In this document: positions 25,206-32,812 of the stretch, one piece after another
How the letters are laid out: every line of letters starts with the position of its first letter
Numbering within the stretch: position 1 is the stretch's first letter
Assembly: GCF_900142225.1 (NCBI RefSeq)
Contig: NZ_FRAD01000003.1
Coordinates: 186,001-250,000 of the forward strand
DNA: 64,000 bases
Reading direction: 5' to 3'
Origin: Hathewaya proteolytica DSM 3090
GTDB lineage: Bacteria; Bacillota; Clostridia; Clostridiales; Clostridiaceae
Made by a program: the position numbers and the translations under genes
The notes under the pieces: model-generated
What the model was told of the DNA's origin: nothing
The model's input: only the letters and a program-made list of their open reading frames with translations
Databases searched by the model: none

Positions 25206-25240
25206 GTACATTGTGCAATGTACTTATTCATCTTTTTATT
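25195..25240. terminator. Bidirectional terminator, dacF-like and rluD-like genes
   Basis: Arms AAGTACATTG and CAATGTACTT (25204-25225), extended by GATGAGT/ATTCATC and flanked by A and T runs. The dacF-like stop codon lies inside the stem. Confidence 0.85.
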
Positions 25241-26132
25241 TTAATTTTTCTATGAGACTTTCAATATCACAAGGAAGCTTGCTATTAATCACTAGGGTTT
25301 CCCTAGTTGCCGGCTGTTTTAAGCACAATTTATATGCATGAAGAGCTTGCCTATTAATTAAATCGCAATCCTCTCCCGTGCCATAAAGTGCATCGCCTAT
25401 TATAGGATGACCTATATGGTCCATATGGACCCTTATTTGATGAGTTCTTCCCGTTTCAAGCTTCAATTCCACCAAGGAGGCATTATTGTCATACTCCTCT
25501 ATTACCTCATAGTGAGTTATGGCTCTCTTTCCCTCTTGCATAACTTGACGCTTTATACTGTCTTCACTTTCTCTCCCAATAGGGGCATCAATAATGCCCT
25601 TTTTATCTTGGAGTATTCCATGAACCACTGCCCTATATATTTTGTCAATGCCGTTTTCAGCCATATCCTTTGCAAGAGTCATGTGGCTATATTGATTTTT
25701 TGCGATTATGACAAGTCCGGAAGTATCCATATCTAGTCTGCTCACAAGTCTGACAATGCAATTTTCTCCATTATCAATAAAATACTTTATTACTCCATTG
25801 GATAATGTATCTTTCTGGTGAGACTTTGTGGGGTGAACCACCATAAAGGGTGGCTTATTTATTATAATTATGTCTTTATCCTCATATGCCACATCTAAAT
25901 CCATATATACAGGTTCAATATCTTGTTTTTCTTCTCTTACAAGATTTATTACAATTTCATCCCCAGTATTTACTCTATGATTTAATTTAACCACCTGGCC
26001 ATTTGAAAAAATTCTTCCTTCCATGCCAGCTTTAGTTATCATCCTTCCAGATAAACCGATCTCATACCTCAAGTAATCTCTTATCTTCTTGTTGTCTACA
26101 CCAGCTACGGTATAAGTTAAAATGTTTTCCAT
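25236..26132 (-). CDS. RluA/RluD-family pseudouridine synthase
   Basis: Isomerises specific uridines in rRNA or tRNA. It has an N-terminal S4-like RNA-binding part (residues 14-70), a catalytic domain with Asp in VSRLDMDTSGLVIIAKN (about residue 135), and the C-terminal GRTHQIRVHMDHIGHPIIGD motif. Its ATG comes one base after the ridA stop with no good ribosome binding site, so translation is probably coupled to ridA. The exact target (RluA, RluC or RluD class) cannot be assigned from sequence alone. Confidence 0.92.
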   Translation of the reverse strand: MENILTYTVAGVDNKKIRDYLRYEIGLSGRMITKAGMEGRIFSNGQVVKLNHRVNTGDEIVINLVREEKQDIEPVYMDLDVAYEDKDIIIINKPPFMVVHPTKSHQKDTLSNGVIKYFIDNGENCIVRLVSRLDMDTSGLVIIAKNQYSHMTLAKDMAENGIDKIYRAVVHGILQDKKGIIDAPIGRESEDSIKRQVMQEGKRAITHYEVIEEYDNNASLVELKLETGRTHQIRVHMDHIGHPIIGDALYGTGEDCDLINRQALHAYKLCLKQPATRETLVINSKLPCDIESLIEKLK

Positions 26133-26510
26133 TTATAAATATGCAATGGCTTCAATTTCTATAAGGGCATCCTTAGGAAGCTTTGCCACTTGAACACACG
26201 ATCTTGCCGGTGCCTCTTCTTTAAAAAAAGTACCATAAACTTCATTTACATCTCCAAACATGCTAATATCCTTTAAGAATATAGTGGTTTTTACCACGTT
26301 GTTCAAAGAAGCTCCTTTAGCCTTTAAAATGGCCTCAACATTTTTCATAGATAGCTCTGTAGCTCTTCTAATATCTTTTGTCTCAAGTTCACCTGTAGCT
26401 GGATTTACTGGAAGCTGGCCTGATGTAAATATGATGCTTCCTGCCTTTATTCCCTGTGAGTATGGTCCAATAGCACCTGGTGCTAATTCAGTTGATATTA
26501 TTTCTTTCAT
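26133..26510 (-). CDS. ridA: RidA-family reactive enamine/imine deaminase
   Basis: Hydrolyses reactive enamine intermediates formed by PLP enzymes such as threonine dehydratase. The 125-residue YjgF/Rid fold shows GPYSQGIKAG at the start, FTSGQLPVNPATGEL, and the catalytic Arg in PARSCVQVAKLP (about residue 103) followed by EIEAIAYL. ATG 26510 has GGAGG 8 nt upstream. First gene of a pair with the pseudouridine synthase. A promoter with TTGATA and TATAAT-like elements precedes it within an AT-repeat. Confidence 0.95.
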   Translation of the reverse strand: MKEIISTELAPGAIGPYSQGIKAGSIIFTSGQLPVNPATGELETKDIRRATELSMKNVEAILKAKGASLNNVVKTTIFLKDISMFGDVNEVYGTFFKEEAPARSCVQVAKLPKDALIEIEAIAYL

Positions 26511-26531
26511 AACAAATTCCTCCAATTTATA

Positions 26532-26562
26532 ATTATATATATATATATCTTATCATTATCAA
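26532..26562 (-). promoter_or_regulatory. Candidate promoter for ridA in an AT dinucleotide tract
   Basis: TTGATA (26562-26557) is followed by an alternating TA run ending in TATAAT (26537-26532). The distance to the last TATAAT is 19 nt, but the repeat offers other -10 registers at 17 nt. Confidence 0.45.
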
Positions 26563-26578
26563 ATTGAATTTTGTAGTT

Positions 26579-27157
26579 CTATTTTAAATATCTATGGTTA
26601 AGTATTAAATAATTTCTCGCCTTTATAGTTTCAGGGTGAAGAAGATGACCATTTTTTATAACGTATAACATGGTCTGCTCAAGGGCCTTTATTACGGCCT
26701 CATCTAAGTTGTCCCTGCTTAAATCTCTCAGTTCGTCCACACCACTGTACTTTCTATTTTCCTCAATACAATCAGCAAGATAAATTATTTTGTCCAAATT
26801 TGTCATGTTGGCTTTGCCAGTGGTATGACATCTTACGGCCTCCAAAACCTCTTCATCATGAACACCCATTAAATTTTTCGCAATTATTGCTGCACAAACA
26901 CCATGCATAATATCTGGCATATGCCTAATAATCTCATCTAATTTAATGTGCTCACTATGCAAAATATCAAATATTTCTTCTTTAGATAAATACTTGGCAC
27001 AGTCGTGAAGAAGTGAAGCTAACCGCGCCTTTTCTTTGTTAACTCCATATATTTCACTTAATTCTTCAGCGGCTTTCACCACACCATAAGTATGTATATA
27101 CCTATTTTCTTTAAGATTATCTCTCAAATATTTGTCTATTTTATCTTCGCTCCACAT
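26579..27157 (-). CDS. yqeK: YqeK-type HD-domain Ap4A hydrolase
   Basis: Symmetrically cleaves diadenosine tetraphosphate to ADP in characterised relatives. The 192-residue protein has the HD metal-binding core: an early His (RYIHTYGV), LLHDCAKY, a third His in MPDIMHGVCAA, and the distal Asp in IYLADCIEENR. ATG 27157 has GGAGG 5 nt upstream. It follows nadD as usual in Firmicutes, but the customary next genes (lytR-type, rsfS) are absent here; ridA follows instead. A strong RNA hairpin sits between nadD and yqeK. Confidence 0.92.
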   Translation of the reverse strand: MWSEDKIDKYLRDNLKENRYIHTYGVVKAAEELSEIYGVNKEKARLASLLHDCAKYLSKEEIFDILHSEHIKLDEIIRHMPDIMHGVCAAIIAKNLMGVHDEEVLEAVRCHTTGKANMTNLDKIIYLADCIEENRKYSGVDELRDLSRDNLDEAVIKALEQTMLYVIKNGHLLHPETIKARNYLILNHRYLK

Positions 27158-27223
27158 TTTATCCTCCATCAAAATATAAATATCTACACTTTCAATATAA
27201 ATGTATACACTATAATCAATTTT

Positions 27224-27259
27224 AACCTTCAGATGAAGTTAAAACTCCACCTAAAGGTT
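27224..27259 (-). other. 17-bp RNA hairpin at the nadD stop codon
   Basis: On the minus strand the arms AACCTTTAGGTGGAGTT and AACTTCATCTGAAGGTT pair over 17 bp with three G-U wobbles and a 2-nt loop. The first arm includes the last two codons and stop of nadD. The wobbles pair only in the minus-strand RNA, which suggests an mRNA structure. No T-run follows, so it is not a standard terminator. Confidence 0.7.
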
Positions 27260-27868
27260 ATAATTCTGTTTATACAGCTGACTTTTTCGGATAAATTCCT
27301 CCACACCACAGGGTACAAGATAGCTAATGTTCTCATTTTTATTTAATTTTTCTCTTATTAGGGTGGAAGATATCTCTAATATAGGCGTTTCAAGCAATAA
27401 AATATTGCTATTGTATTTGTCCATAATATGTTTTCTATGTTCTGACATTTTAATATAATTAATTTCATTTCTACCAAACACAACCACAGTACAATTTCGC
27501 AAAATATATTGTGCATTGGCCCACTTTTCAATATCAAAAAAACTATCTTCTCCTATTATAAGGTGGAGTTGCAAATCTGAAGTTGATTTTTTAAAATACT
27601 CTATGGTCTCATAAGTGTAGCTTCTACTTTCTTTTTTTATTTCATAATCGCTAACAGTAAACTTACTTTCGTCCTTTACAGCAGCTTTTACCATATCATA
27701 ACGAATACCACTTTCCGTGATCAAATTTCTTGACTTGTGCGGAGGATTGCCTGCTGGAATAAATATAACTTCATGAAGGCATAGTCTATATAAAGCCTCG
27801 TAAGCTATGCTCATATGCCCATTGTGTATGGGATCAAATGTGCCCCCAAATAAACCTACTTTTTTCAT
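27251..27868 (-). CDS. nadD: Nicotinate-mononucleotide adenylyltransferase
   Basis: Adenylates nicotinic acid mononucleotide in NAD synthesis. Nucleotidyltransferase motifs: GGTFDPIHNGHMSIA near the N-terminus, IPAGNPPHK, and LLETPILEISSTLIREK near the C-terminus; 205 residues. It lies 24 nt after yhbY in the obgE-yhbY-nadD-yqeK series. Its stop codon is inside an RNA hairpin. Confidence 0.97.
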   Translation of the reverse strand: MKKVGLFGGTFDPIHNGHMSIAYEALYRLCLHEVIFIPAGNPPHKSRNLITESGIRYDMVKAAVKDESKFTVSDYEIKKESRSYTYETIEYFKKSTSDLQLHLIIGEDSFFDIEKWANAQYILRNCTVVVFGRNEINYIKMSEHRKHIMDKYNSNILLLETPILEISSTLIREKLNKNENISYLVPCGVEEFIRKSQLYKQNYNL

Positions 27869-27892
27869 AGCATCACATCCTATATTGGAAAC

Positions 27893-28180
27893 TTATATTT
27901 CAATTTTAGGCTTCTTTTGTGATTTTCTGTATATGACGATTTTATTTCCTATTATCTGAACTCCTTCACATTTAAGTTCATCACAAAGTATTTCACTTGC
28001 CTCTCTAGCAGTGAGACCACTGTTTTCTAATACTTTTACTTTTATCAGCTCTCTAGCTTCAAGAGCGCTATCAATTTGACATATAAAATTCTCTTCTATA
28101 CCCAGCTTTCCAACCTGGAATATTGGTTCCATAGTATTGGCTAAAGCCCTTAATGTAGCTCTTTGTTTAGATGTTATCAT
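27893..28180 (-). CDS. yhbY: YhbY/CRM-domain RNA-binding protein
   Basis: A 95-residue protein of the CRS1-YhbY family that associates with pre-50S particles. It shows the starting KQRATLRALANTMEP segment, the QVGKLGIEENFI stretch containing the GxxG-like loop, and VLENSGLTAREASEIL. AGGAGG precedes the ATG. It is coupled to obgE, 9 nt upstream, consistent with a role in large-subunit assembly. Confidence 0.93.
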   Translation of the reverse strand: MITSKQRATLRALANTMEPIFQVGKLGIEENFICQIDSALEARELIKVKVLENSGLTAREASEILCDELKCEGVQIIGNKIVIYRKSQKKPKIEI

Positions 28181-28189
28181 CTTTCCCTC

Positions 28190-29467
28190 CTAAATAATGT
28201 ACTCAAATTCAAAATCATTTACTCTTATCATATCGCCTTGTTTAACTCCAAGCTCCTTCAGTTCATCCAGTATTCCCTTGTTTCTTAGCACCTTGTGGAA
28301 ATACCTAAGAGAATCTGCATCATTGACATTTACAGCTTGAAGCAATCTATCAACGAAGGACCCAGAAATAATAAATAAACCTTCATTTGAAGAATCAATT
28401 TCATAAGTAAATGATTTTTGCTCTTCAATAAATCTATCTTCCTCATCAATCTCGAGTTCCTCAATTGGTATAGTGGATAATAATTGTGCACAAGCTTTCA
28501 TAATATCCTCCACACCTTGACCCGTTGCTGCAGACATCTTAAATACTTTGTCATATCCCATTTCCTTAACTTTTGCTTCAAAGTCATAAAAGGTTCCATC
28601 ATCATATATAAGATCTGCTTTATTTGCCACAATGATTTGAGGTCTTTTTGAAAGTTTTTCACTGTATTTTTTTAATTCATCATTTATTTTAATTACGTCC
28701 TCAATGGGATCTCGTCCCTCAAGTCCAGATAAATCCACCACATGAATAAGAACCCTTGTTCTCTCTACGTGCTTTAAAAATTCTATTCCAAGGCCTACAC
28801 CTTCTGCCGCACCTTCTATAAGTCCTGGTATATCAGCTATTACAAAGCTCTCTATGCCCTTCATATCTACAACGCCAAGGTTAGGCTTTAATGTTGTAAA
28901 ATGGTAGTTGGCTATCTTTGGTCTGGCCTTTGATACCACAGATAATAAAGTGGATTTTCCCACATTAGGGAAGCCAATAAGTCCAACATCCGCCAATAAT
29001 TTAAGTTCAAGCTTTATGTATCTCTCTTCACCTGGCATACCTGGCTCTGCAAACTCTGGAGCTTGCCTTGTAGGTGTTGCAAATTTCGCATTTCCTTTTC
29101 CGCCTTTTCCACCACGAACTACAACACACTGATCACCATGGTGGGCAAGGTCTGCCATAATTTTGTTTGTATCGTAATCTATTACAACTGTTCCTGTAGG
29201 AACTTTTATTATAACATTTTGGCCATCTTTACCATAGCATTTTGAACCTGATCCGTTCTCGCCTCTTTCTGCCACATACTTTTTCTTATATGTAAAGTCC
29301 ATTAGGGTTGTCATATCGTTGGTAGCCACAAGTATAACCGAACCACCCTTGCCGCCATCTCCACCGTCTGGGCCTCCTAAAGCAACATACTTTTCTCGTC
29401 TAAAATGTATAGAGCCATCTCCACCGTCACCTGATTTAACAAATATCCGCGCTTTATCAATAAACAT
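28190..29467 (-). CDS. obgE: GTPase ObgE/CgtA
   Basis: Essential ribosome-assembly and stress GTPase; in Bacillus it is also linked to sporulation onset and stringent control. Gly-rich Obg fold (residues 1-158), G domain with GFPNVGKSTLL, DIPGLIEGA and NKADL, and a C-terminal OCT domain (about 345-425). ATG 29467 is favoured, as AAAGGTGAG lies 7 nt upstream; the in-frame GTG further up is part of that site. It heads obgE-yhbY-nadD-yqeK and lies after the rpmA terminator. Confidence 0.97.
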   Translation of the reverse strand: MFIDKARIFVKSGDGGDGSIHFRREKYVALGGPDGGDGGKGGSVILVATNDMTTLMDFTYKKKYVAERGENGSGSKCYGKDGQNVIIKVPTGTVVIDYDTNKIMADLAHHGDQCVVVRGGKGGKGNAKFATPTRQAPEFAEPGMPGEERYIKLELKLLADVGLIGFPNVGKSTLLSVVSKARPKIANYHFTTLKPNLGVVDMKGIESFVIADIPGLIEGAAEGVGLGIEFLKHVERTRVLIHVVDLSGLEGRDPIEDVIKINDELKKYSEKLSKRPQIIVANKADLIYDDGTFYDFEAKVKEMGYDKVFKMSAATGQGVEDIMKACAQLLSTIPIEELEIDEEDRFIEEQKSFTYEIDSSNEGLFIISGSFVDRLLQAVNVNDADSLRYFHKVLRNKGILDELKELGVKQGDMIRVNDFEFEYII

Positions 29468-29545
29468 AACTTCACTCACCTTTATGTATAATCTATAATT
29501 ATATTATTGCCTTTTATAGATTAATTACTCAAACAATACCCTACT

Positions 29546-29580
29546 TTTAAAAAAAGCACCCATTATCTTGGGTGCTTTCA
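29546..29580 (-). terminator. Terminator after rpmA
   Basis: Minus-strand hairpin AAAGCACCC/GGGTGCTTT with an 8-nt loop, followed by seven T. It ends the rplU-prp-rpmA transcript. Confidence 0.85.
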
Positions 29581-29587
29581 TTATAAT

Positions 29588-29896
29588 CTACTCAGCTACT
29601 TCTTCAACTAGTTCCACTTCAACTGGGTAAACGCTTGCTTTTTTCTTATCTTTTCCAAGTCTTTCGAATTTTAATATTCCATCAACCTTTGCATACAAGG
29701 TATCATCTCCACCAATGCCTACGTTAAGACCTGGATGAATTTTTGTTCCTCTCTGTCTTACAAGGATGTTTCCAGCAAGAACAAACTGACCATCAGCACG
29801 CTTAGCACCTAGTCTTTTTGATTCACTATCTCTACCGTTTTTTGAGCTACCTACTCCTTTTTTATGAGCAAATAACTGAAGGTTCATCAATAACAT
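29588..29896 (-). CDS. rpmA: 50S ribosomal protein L27 with a cleavable N-terminus
   Basis: L27 reaches the peptidyl-transferase centre. The protein starts MLLMNLQLFA, then HKKGVGSSKNGRDS. The leader ending in LQLFA is the Firmicute type that Prp must remove before L27 functions (family knowledge). The 102 residues include the leader. AGGAGGTG precedes the ATG. It follows prp, its processing protease, by 4 nt. Confidence 0.97.
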   Translation of the reverse strand: MLLMNLQLFAHKKGVGSSKNGRDSESKRLGAKRADGQFVLAGNILVRQRGTKIHPGLNVGIGGDDTLYAKVDGILKFERLGKDKKKASVYPVEVELVEEVAE

Positions 29897-29900
29897 GGTA

Positions 29901-30233
29901 TTACACCTCCTCTTTAACTACCTTTATGTAATCACCGTACAATATTTTTAAATTTTCCATTCCTAACAACATGGTTTGCATAAGAACTTGGGCTTTAATT
30001 ATATCCTCTTTAGAACTATCTTTAAAACTCATTCTCATAAACCCGTCATCATCTTTAATTTCATATTCAGGCTTGATAGATAAAACATCTGTTATACCAT
30101 TTAAAAAGGTATAACCAAGTGTAGAAACTGCACTACACACAATATCATGGCCACATTCAGCATAACCTGCGTGTCCCGATATCTGAAAACCTAATATTTT
30201 ATCTTCTCTCTTAAAAAACTTTGCAGTAATCAT
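29901..30233 (-). CDS. prp: Ribosomal-processing cysteine protease Prp
   Basis: Removes the N-terminal extension of L27. The 110-residue protein has the catalytic His in SGHAGYAECGHD (about residue 21) and the catalytic Cys in IVCSAVSTL (about residue 33). It has no clear ribosome binding site and starts 5 nt after the rplU stop, so it is probably translated by coupling. The order rplU-prp-rpmA is the standard Firmicute arrangement. Confidence 0.95.
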   Translation of the reverse strand: MITAKFFKREDKILGFQISGHAGYAECGHDIVCSAVSTLGYTFLNGITDVLSIKPEYEIKDDDGFMRMSFKDSSKEDIIKAQVLMQTMLLGMENLKILYGDYIKVVKEEV

Positions 30234-30238
30234 ATATA

Positions 30239-30550
30239 TTATGCTTCGATTTTTTCAATCTGAAGTTTAGTATACATCTGTCTGTGTCCATTTTTCTTTC
30301 TGAAGTCTTTTTTAGGTTTGTATTTGAATACTATAACCTTTTTTGCTTTTCCCTGCTCTAAAACTTTAGCAACGACTTTAGCACCTTCAACAACAGGTTT
30401 TCCTAATACTAAGCCATCTTCCTTGCCTACTGCTAAAACCTCGTTTAATTCAACAGAAGTTTCAACTTCAGCGTTCAGTTTTTCAACGAATATTACGTCT
30501 CCCTCCTGAACTTTATACTGCTTACCACCAGTTGCAATTATTGCGTACAT
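30239..30550 (-). CDS. rplU: 50S ribosomal protein L21
   Basis: Large-subunit protein binding 23S rRNA. Starts MYAIIATGGKQYKVQEGD and ends with KKNGHRQMYTKLQIEKIEA; 103 residues. GAGGAGGTG lies upstream of the ATG. It is the first gene of rplU-prp-rpmA and carries a leader of about 80 nt that may be the Firmicute L21 leader. Confidence 0.98.
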   Translation of the reverse strand: MYAIIATGGKQYKVQEGDVIFVEKLNAEVETSVELNEVLAVGKEDGLVLGKPVVEGAKVVAKVLEQGKAKKVIVFKYKPKKDFRKKNGHRQMYTKLQIEKIEA

Positions 30551-30665
30551 ACGAAAGCACCTCCTCTATCCAATCTCGCCACTTAGGTACATTTTTACAA
30601 ATGATTTAAACCATTGTGTGCGGCCTACAAAAGCCATTGTATCACATAATAATGGTTGTTGTAAA
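30551..30665 (-). promoter_or_regulatory. rplU promoter and probable L21 leader
   Basis: TTTACA (30665-30660), an 18-nt spacer and TACAAT (30641-30636) form a promoter on the minus strand. The leader after it is relatively GC-rich (GGCCGCAC, then ACCTAAGTGGCGAG) compared with its surroundings, consistent with the structured L21 leader found upstream of Firmicute rplU. The name is assigned from position and these short segments. Confidence 0.55.
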
Positions 30666-30680
30666 GATTTTTTTATTTTT

Positions 30681-32063
30681 TCATTCAATATTCTTGAGAA
30701 TTCTAAAATCTTCTATAGAGTTATTGTATTCCACTGAAACTTTGCATCCACAGCTCTTTATGTATTCATTTATATCATGAATAAATTCTGGAAAGCAGCT
30801 TTCATAAATACTTGGAATTTCTAAGGTTATATTGTCCTTAGCTTCATAGTCTTCAAATATAAGCCTGTTTTTTATAAGAAACATAAGGTATTCTGCTTTA
30901 AGTAAATTCACGGAACAAAGCTTATTTTCAAATCTGCAATTAAGGTGTTCAAACAAACTTTTTCCTCGGCGCTCTCTAGTTATATTTAGAAGTGACAATT
31001 CGTTAAATTCTTTTACCTCTACCTTGTTTCTATCCATGTAAAAACCATTTTTTATTGTCCTTACAATTTCTTCTTTATTTAATTGGGTATCTGTATTTAT
31101 AAAATCCACTATGATGATACCACTTAAATTTCTGCTCATTATAATCTTTGGGATAAACTCCGCACATTCCATGTTCACAGCGTGATTGCTTTTTCCATGG
31201 TGACACCCAGAATTTATGTCTATTACAGTGAGTGCTTCTTTTCTATCCACCACTATTTCAGCCCCTGAAGGTAAACATATCCTGCGATTTCCAAACCTTA
31301 GAATCATATTCTCCAAATTGTATTTATAAAATAGGGGATAGACTTCATCCATCTTCAAGTTAATATTTTTCTTTATATTTTTAGGTAAAGTAAGAAGTTT
31401 ATTTTCTATAACCTCATAAACAGTTTTGTCATTTACAATTACATTGTATTCTTCCCCTTGATGAATTTCCGAAAAAACTTCCCCCACTATACCTGGCCCC
31501 TCATATATTAACCCCACATTCAAACTGTATTTTTCTTTTCTCAATACACTGTGAAATTTTTCTAATAGCTTTTCATATTCTAAGGTAACTTCTTCTTTTG
31601 AAGCTTTCTCGGAATTCTTTCTGAAAACAAGGTCTATATTTTTATCCACATAAAAATCTTCATAGCTTTCCCGAAATTCTTTTTTTCTTATTTTTTTTGA
31701 AAACAGCTTTTTACCTTTTCCTCGACTTACCACCACTAGGTTTCCACCTATGGTGATCTTAGAAGTACACACAGCACCCTTGTTTCCAATCTGCTCTTTA
31801 AGAATTTCAACCACCAGGTTTTCACCTATTTTAAATGCTTTGTGAGCTTTATTTTTTGGCAAATAGCAGCTCTTTTCACTGCCAATATTTACATAATATC
31901 CGCCCATAAGGTTTGCTTCATTTTCAATTCTACCTAAATATATACTTCCAACCATGGGTTCACTTAAATTTTCACTTATATAGAACCTGCTAATATCACT
32001 TTCCATATTAATTTCTGCTATTCTAAGGTATTCAGCAGTCTTTTCAACATAAATAGTATACAT
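30681..32063 (-). CDS. rng: Ribonuclease E/G family protein
   Basis: Endoribonuclease of the RNase E/G type, 460 residues. An S1-like RNA-binding part (about residues 35-110: GSIYLGRIENE, KSCYLPKNKAHK) precedes the catalytic DNase-I-like region with metal-binding Asp residues in VIDINSG (about 277) and IIIVDFIN (about 320). The RNase E zinc-link CPxC is not evident, and there is no C-terminal scaffold, so it resembles RNase G. It lies between the radical-SAM pair and rplU, a known clostridial order. Confidence 0.9.
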   Translation of the reverse strand: MYTIYVEKTAEYLRIAEINMESDISRFYISENLSEPMVGSIYLGRIENEANLMGGYYVNIGSEKSCYLPKNKAHKAFKIGENLVVEILKEQIGNKGAVCTSKITIGGNLVVVSRGKGKKLFSKKIRKKEFRESYEDFYVDKNIDLVFRKNSEKASKEEVTLEYEKLLEKFHSVLRKEKYSLNVGLIYEGPGIVGEVFSEIHQGEEYNVIVNDKTVYEVIENKLLTLPKNIKKNINLKMDEVYPLFYKYNLENMILRFGNRRICLPSGAEIVVDRKEALTVIDINSGCHHGKSNHAVNMECAEFIPKIIMSRNLSGIIIVDFINTDTQLNKEEIVRTIKNGFYMDRNKVEVKEFNELSLLNITRERRGKSLFEHLNCRFENKLCSVNLLKAEYLMFLIKNRLIFEDYEAKDNITLEIPSIYESCFPEFIHDINEYIKSCGCKVSVEYNNSIEDFRILKNIE

Positions 32064-32083
32064 TTTCTCACCACTTGTATGTA

Positions 32084-32812
32084 TTATTGGTTTTTACCAT
32101 AGGCACTTTTAAAATACTCTCCAAGAGGAATATATTTTTCATCCTTCAAAACATATAGTTCTTCCCTCTTTATATCTATGAATTCGTGACTATCTATTCC
32201 TTCTACCTCTCTTATGATAAGCTGGCTTAGCAATTGAGGAGATAAGTTTTCTCTAGAGCCACAGCTAACAAGTGCTCTTATAACAAGTTTATTATCCTTT
32301 TCCCAATACTTTATTTCCTTGACATATTTTCGGATGTTCACCACTTTTTCGCTATTTTTAGTGGTTTTAAGAATCTCCCAATTTCCATTGTCTATAAGAG
32401 AGTCCATGGATTTTATAGTATTTTCTTTGTCCTTAAGTGCAAAGGAAATAGTGTATAGAGCCCCATCGATAGCTGCCATAGACTGCATAATCTTTCGACC
32501 CTCTACCTTGTATAACTTCACAGCTTCAAGAAACTTTACACCCATAGGAGAATTTTCATTTAGAACTCTTATGATCTCATCTTCATCAATTTCTGTATTC
32601 ATTATAAGATCCAAGTATTCACCCTCAGAATACACTCCCACAGCAAGAGGCTGTGCGATGGATAGGGAAATATGGGGATTGTAACCCTTAGAGTATTCTA
32701 CATCTATGCCAGACCTACGTATGACTCTGTGAATAGTCCTCATAAGATCAAGATGTGATATAAACTTTATGCTACTATGCTTTGTGTATTTGATTAAATA
32801 TCGCACCTTCAA
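32084..32812 (-). CDS. Radical-SAM-linked protein, TIGR03936 type
   Basis: A 242-residue protein starting MKVRYLIKYTKHSSIKFISHLDLMRTIHR, the signature opening of the TIGR03936/DUF2344 family. In other genomes this domain is encoded beside, or fused to, a TIGR03960 radical-SAM protein. Here the two are separate genes overlapping by 38 nt, so they are translationally coupled. The joint function is not known; RNA modification has been suggested from the neighbourhood of RNase G and ribosomal proteins (inference). Confidence 0.9.
   Translation of the reverse strand: MKVRYLIKYTKHSSIKFISHLDLMRTIHRVIRRSGIDVEYSKGYNPHISLSIAQPLAVGVYSEGEYLDLIMNTEIDEDEIIRVLNENSPMGVKFLEAVKLYKVEGRKIMQSMAAIDGALYTISFALKDKENTIKSMDSLIDNGNWEILKTTKNSEKVVNIRKYVKEIKYWEKDNKLVIRALVSCGSRENLSPQLLSQLIIREVEGIDSHEFIDIKREELYVLKDEKYIPLGEYFKSAYGKNQ

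Noticed and set aside
26532..26550. Alternating AT run as a microsatellite or phase-variable tract
   Set aside because: It is only about 19 bases and coincides with the ridA -10 region. There is no evidence of length variation in a single sequence.
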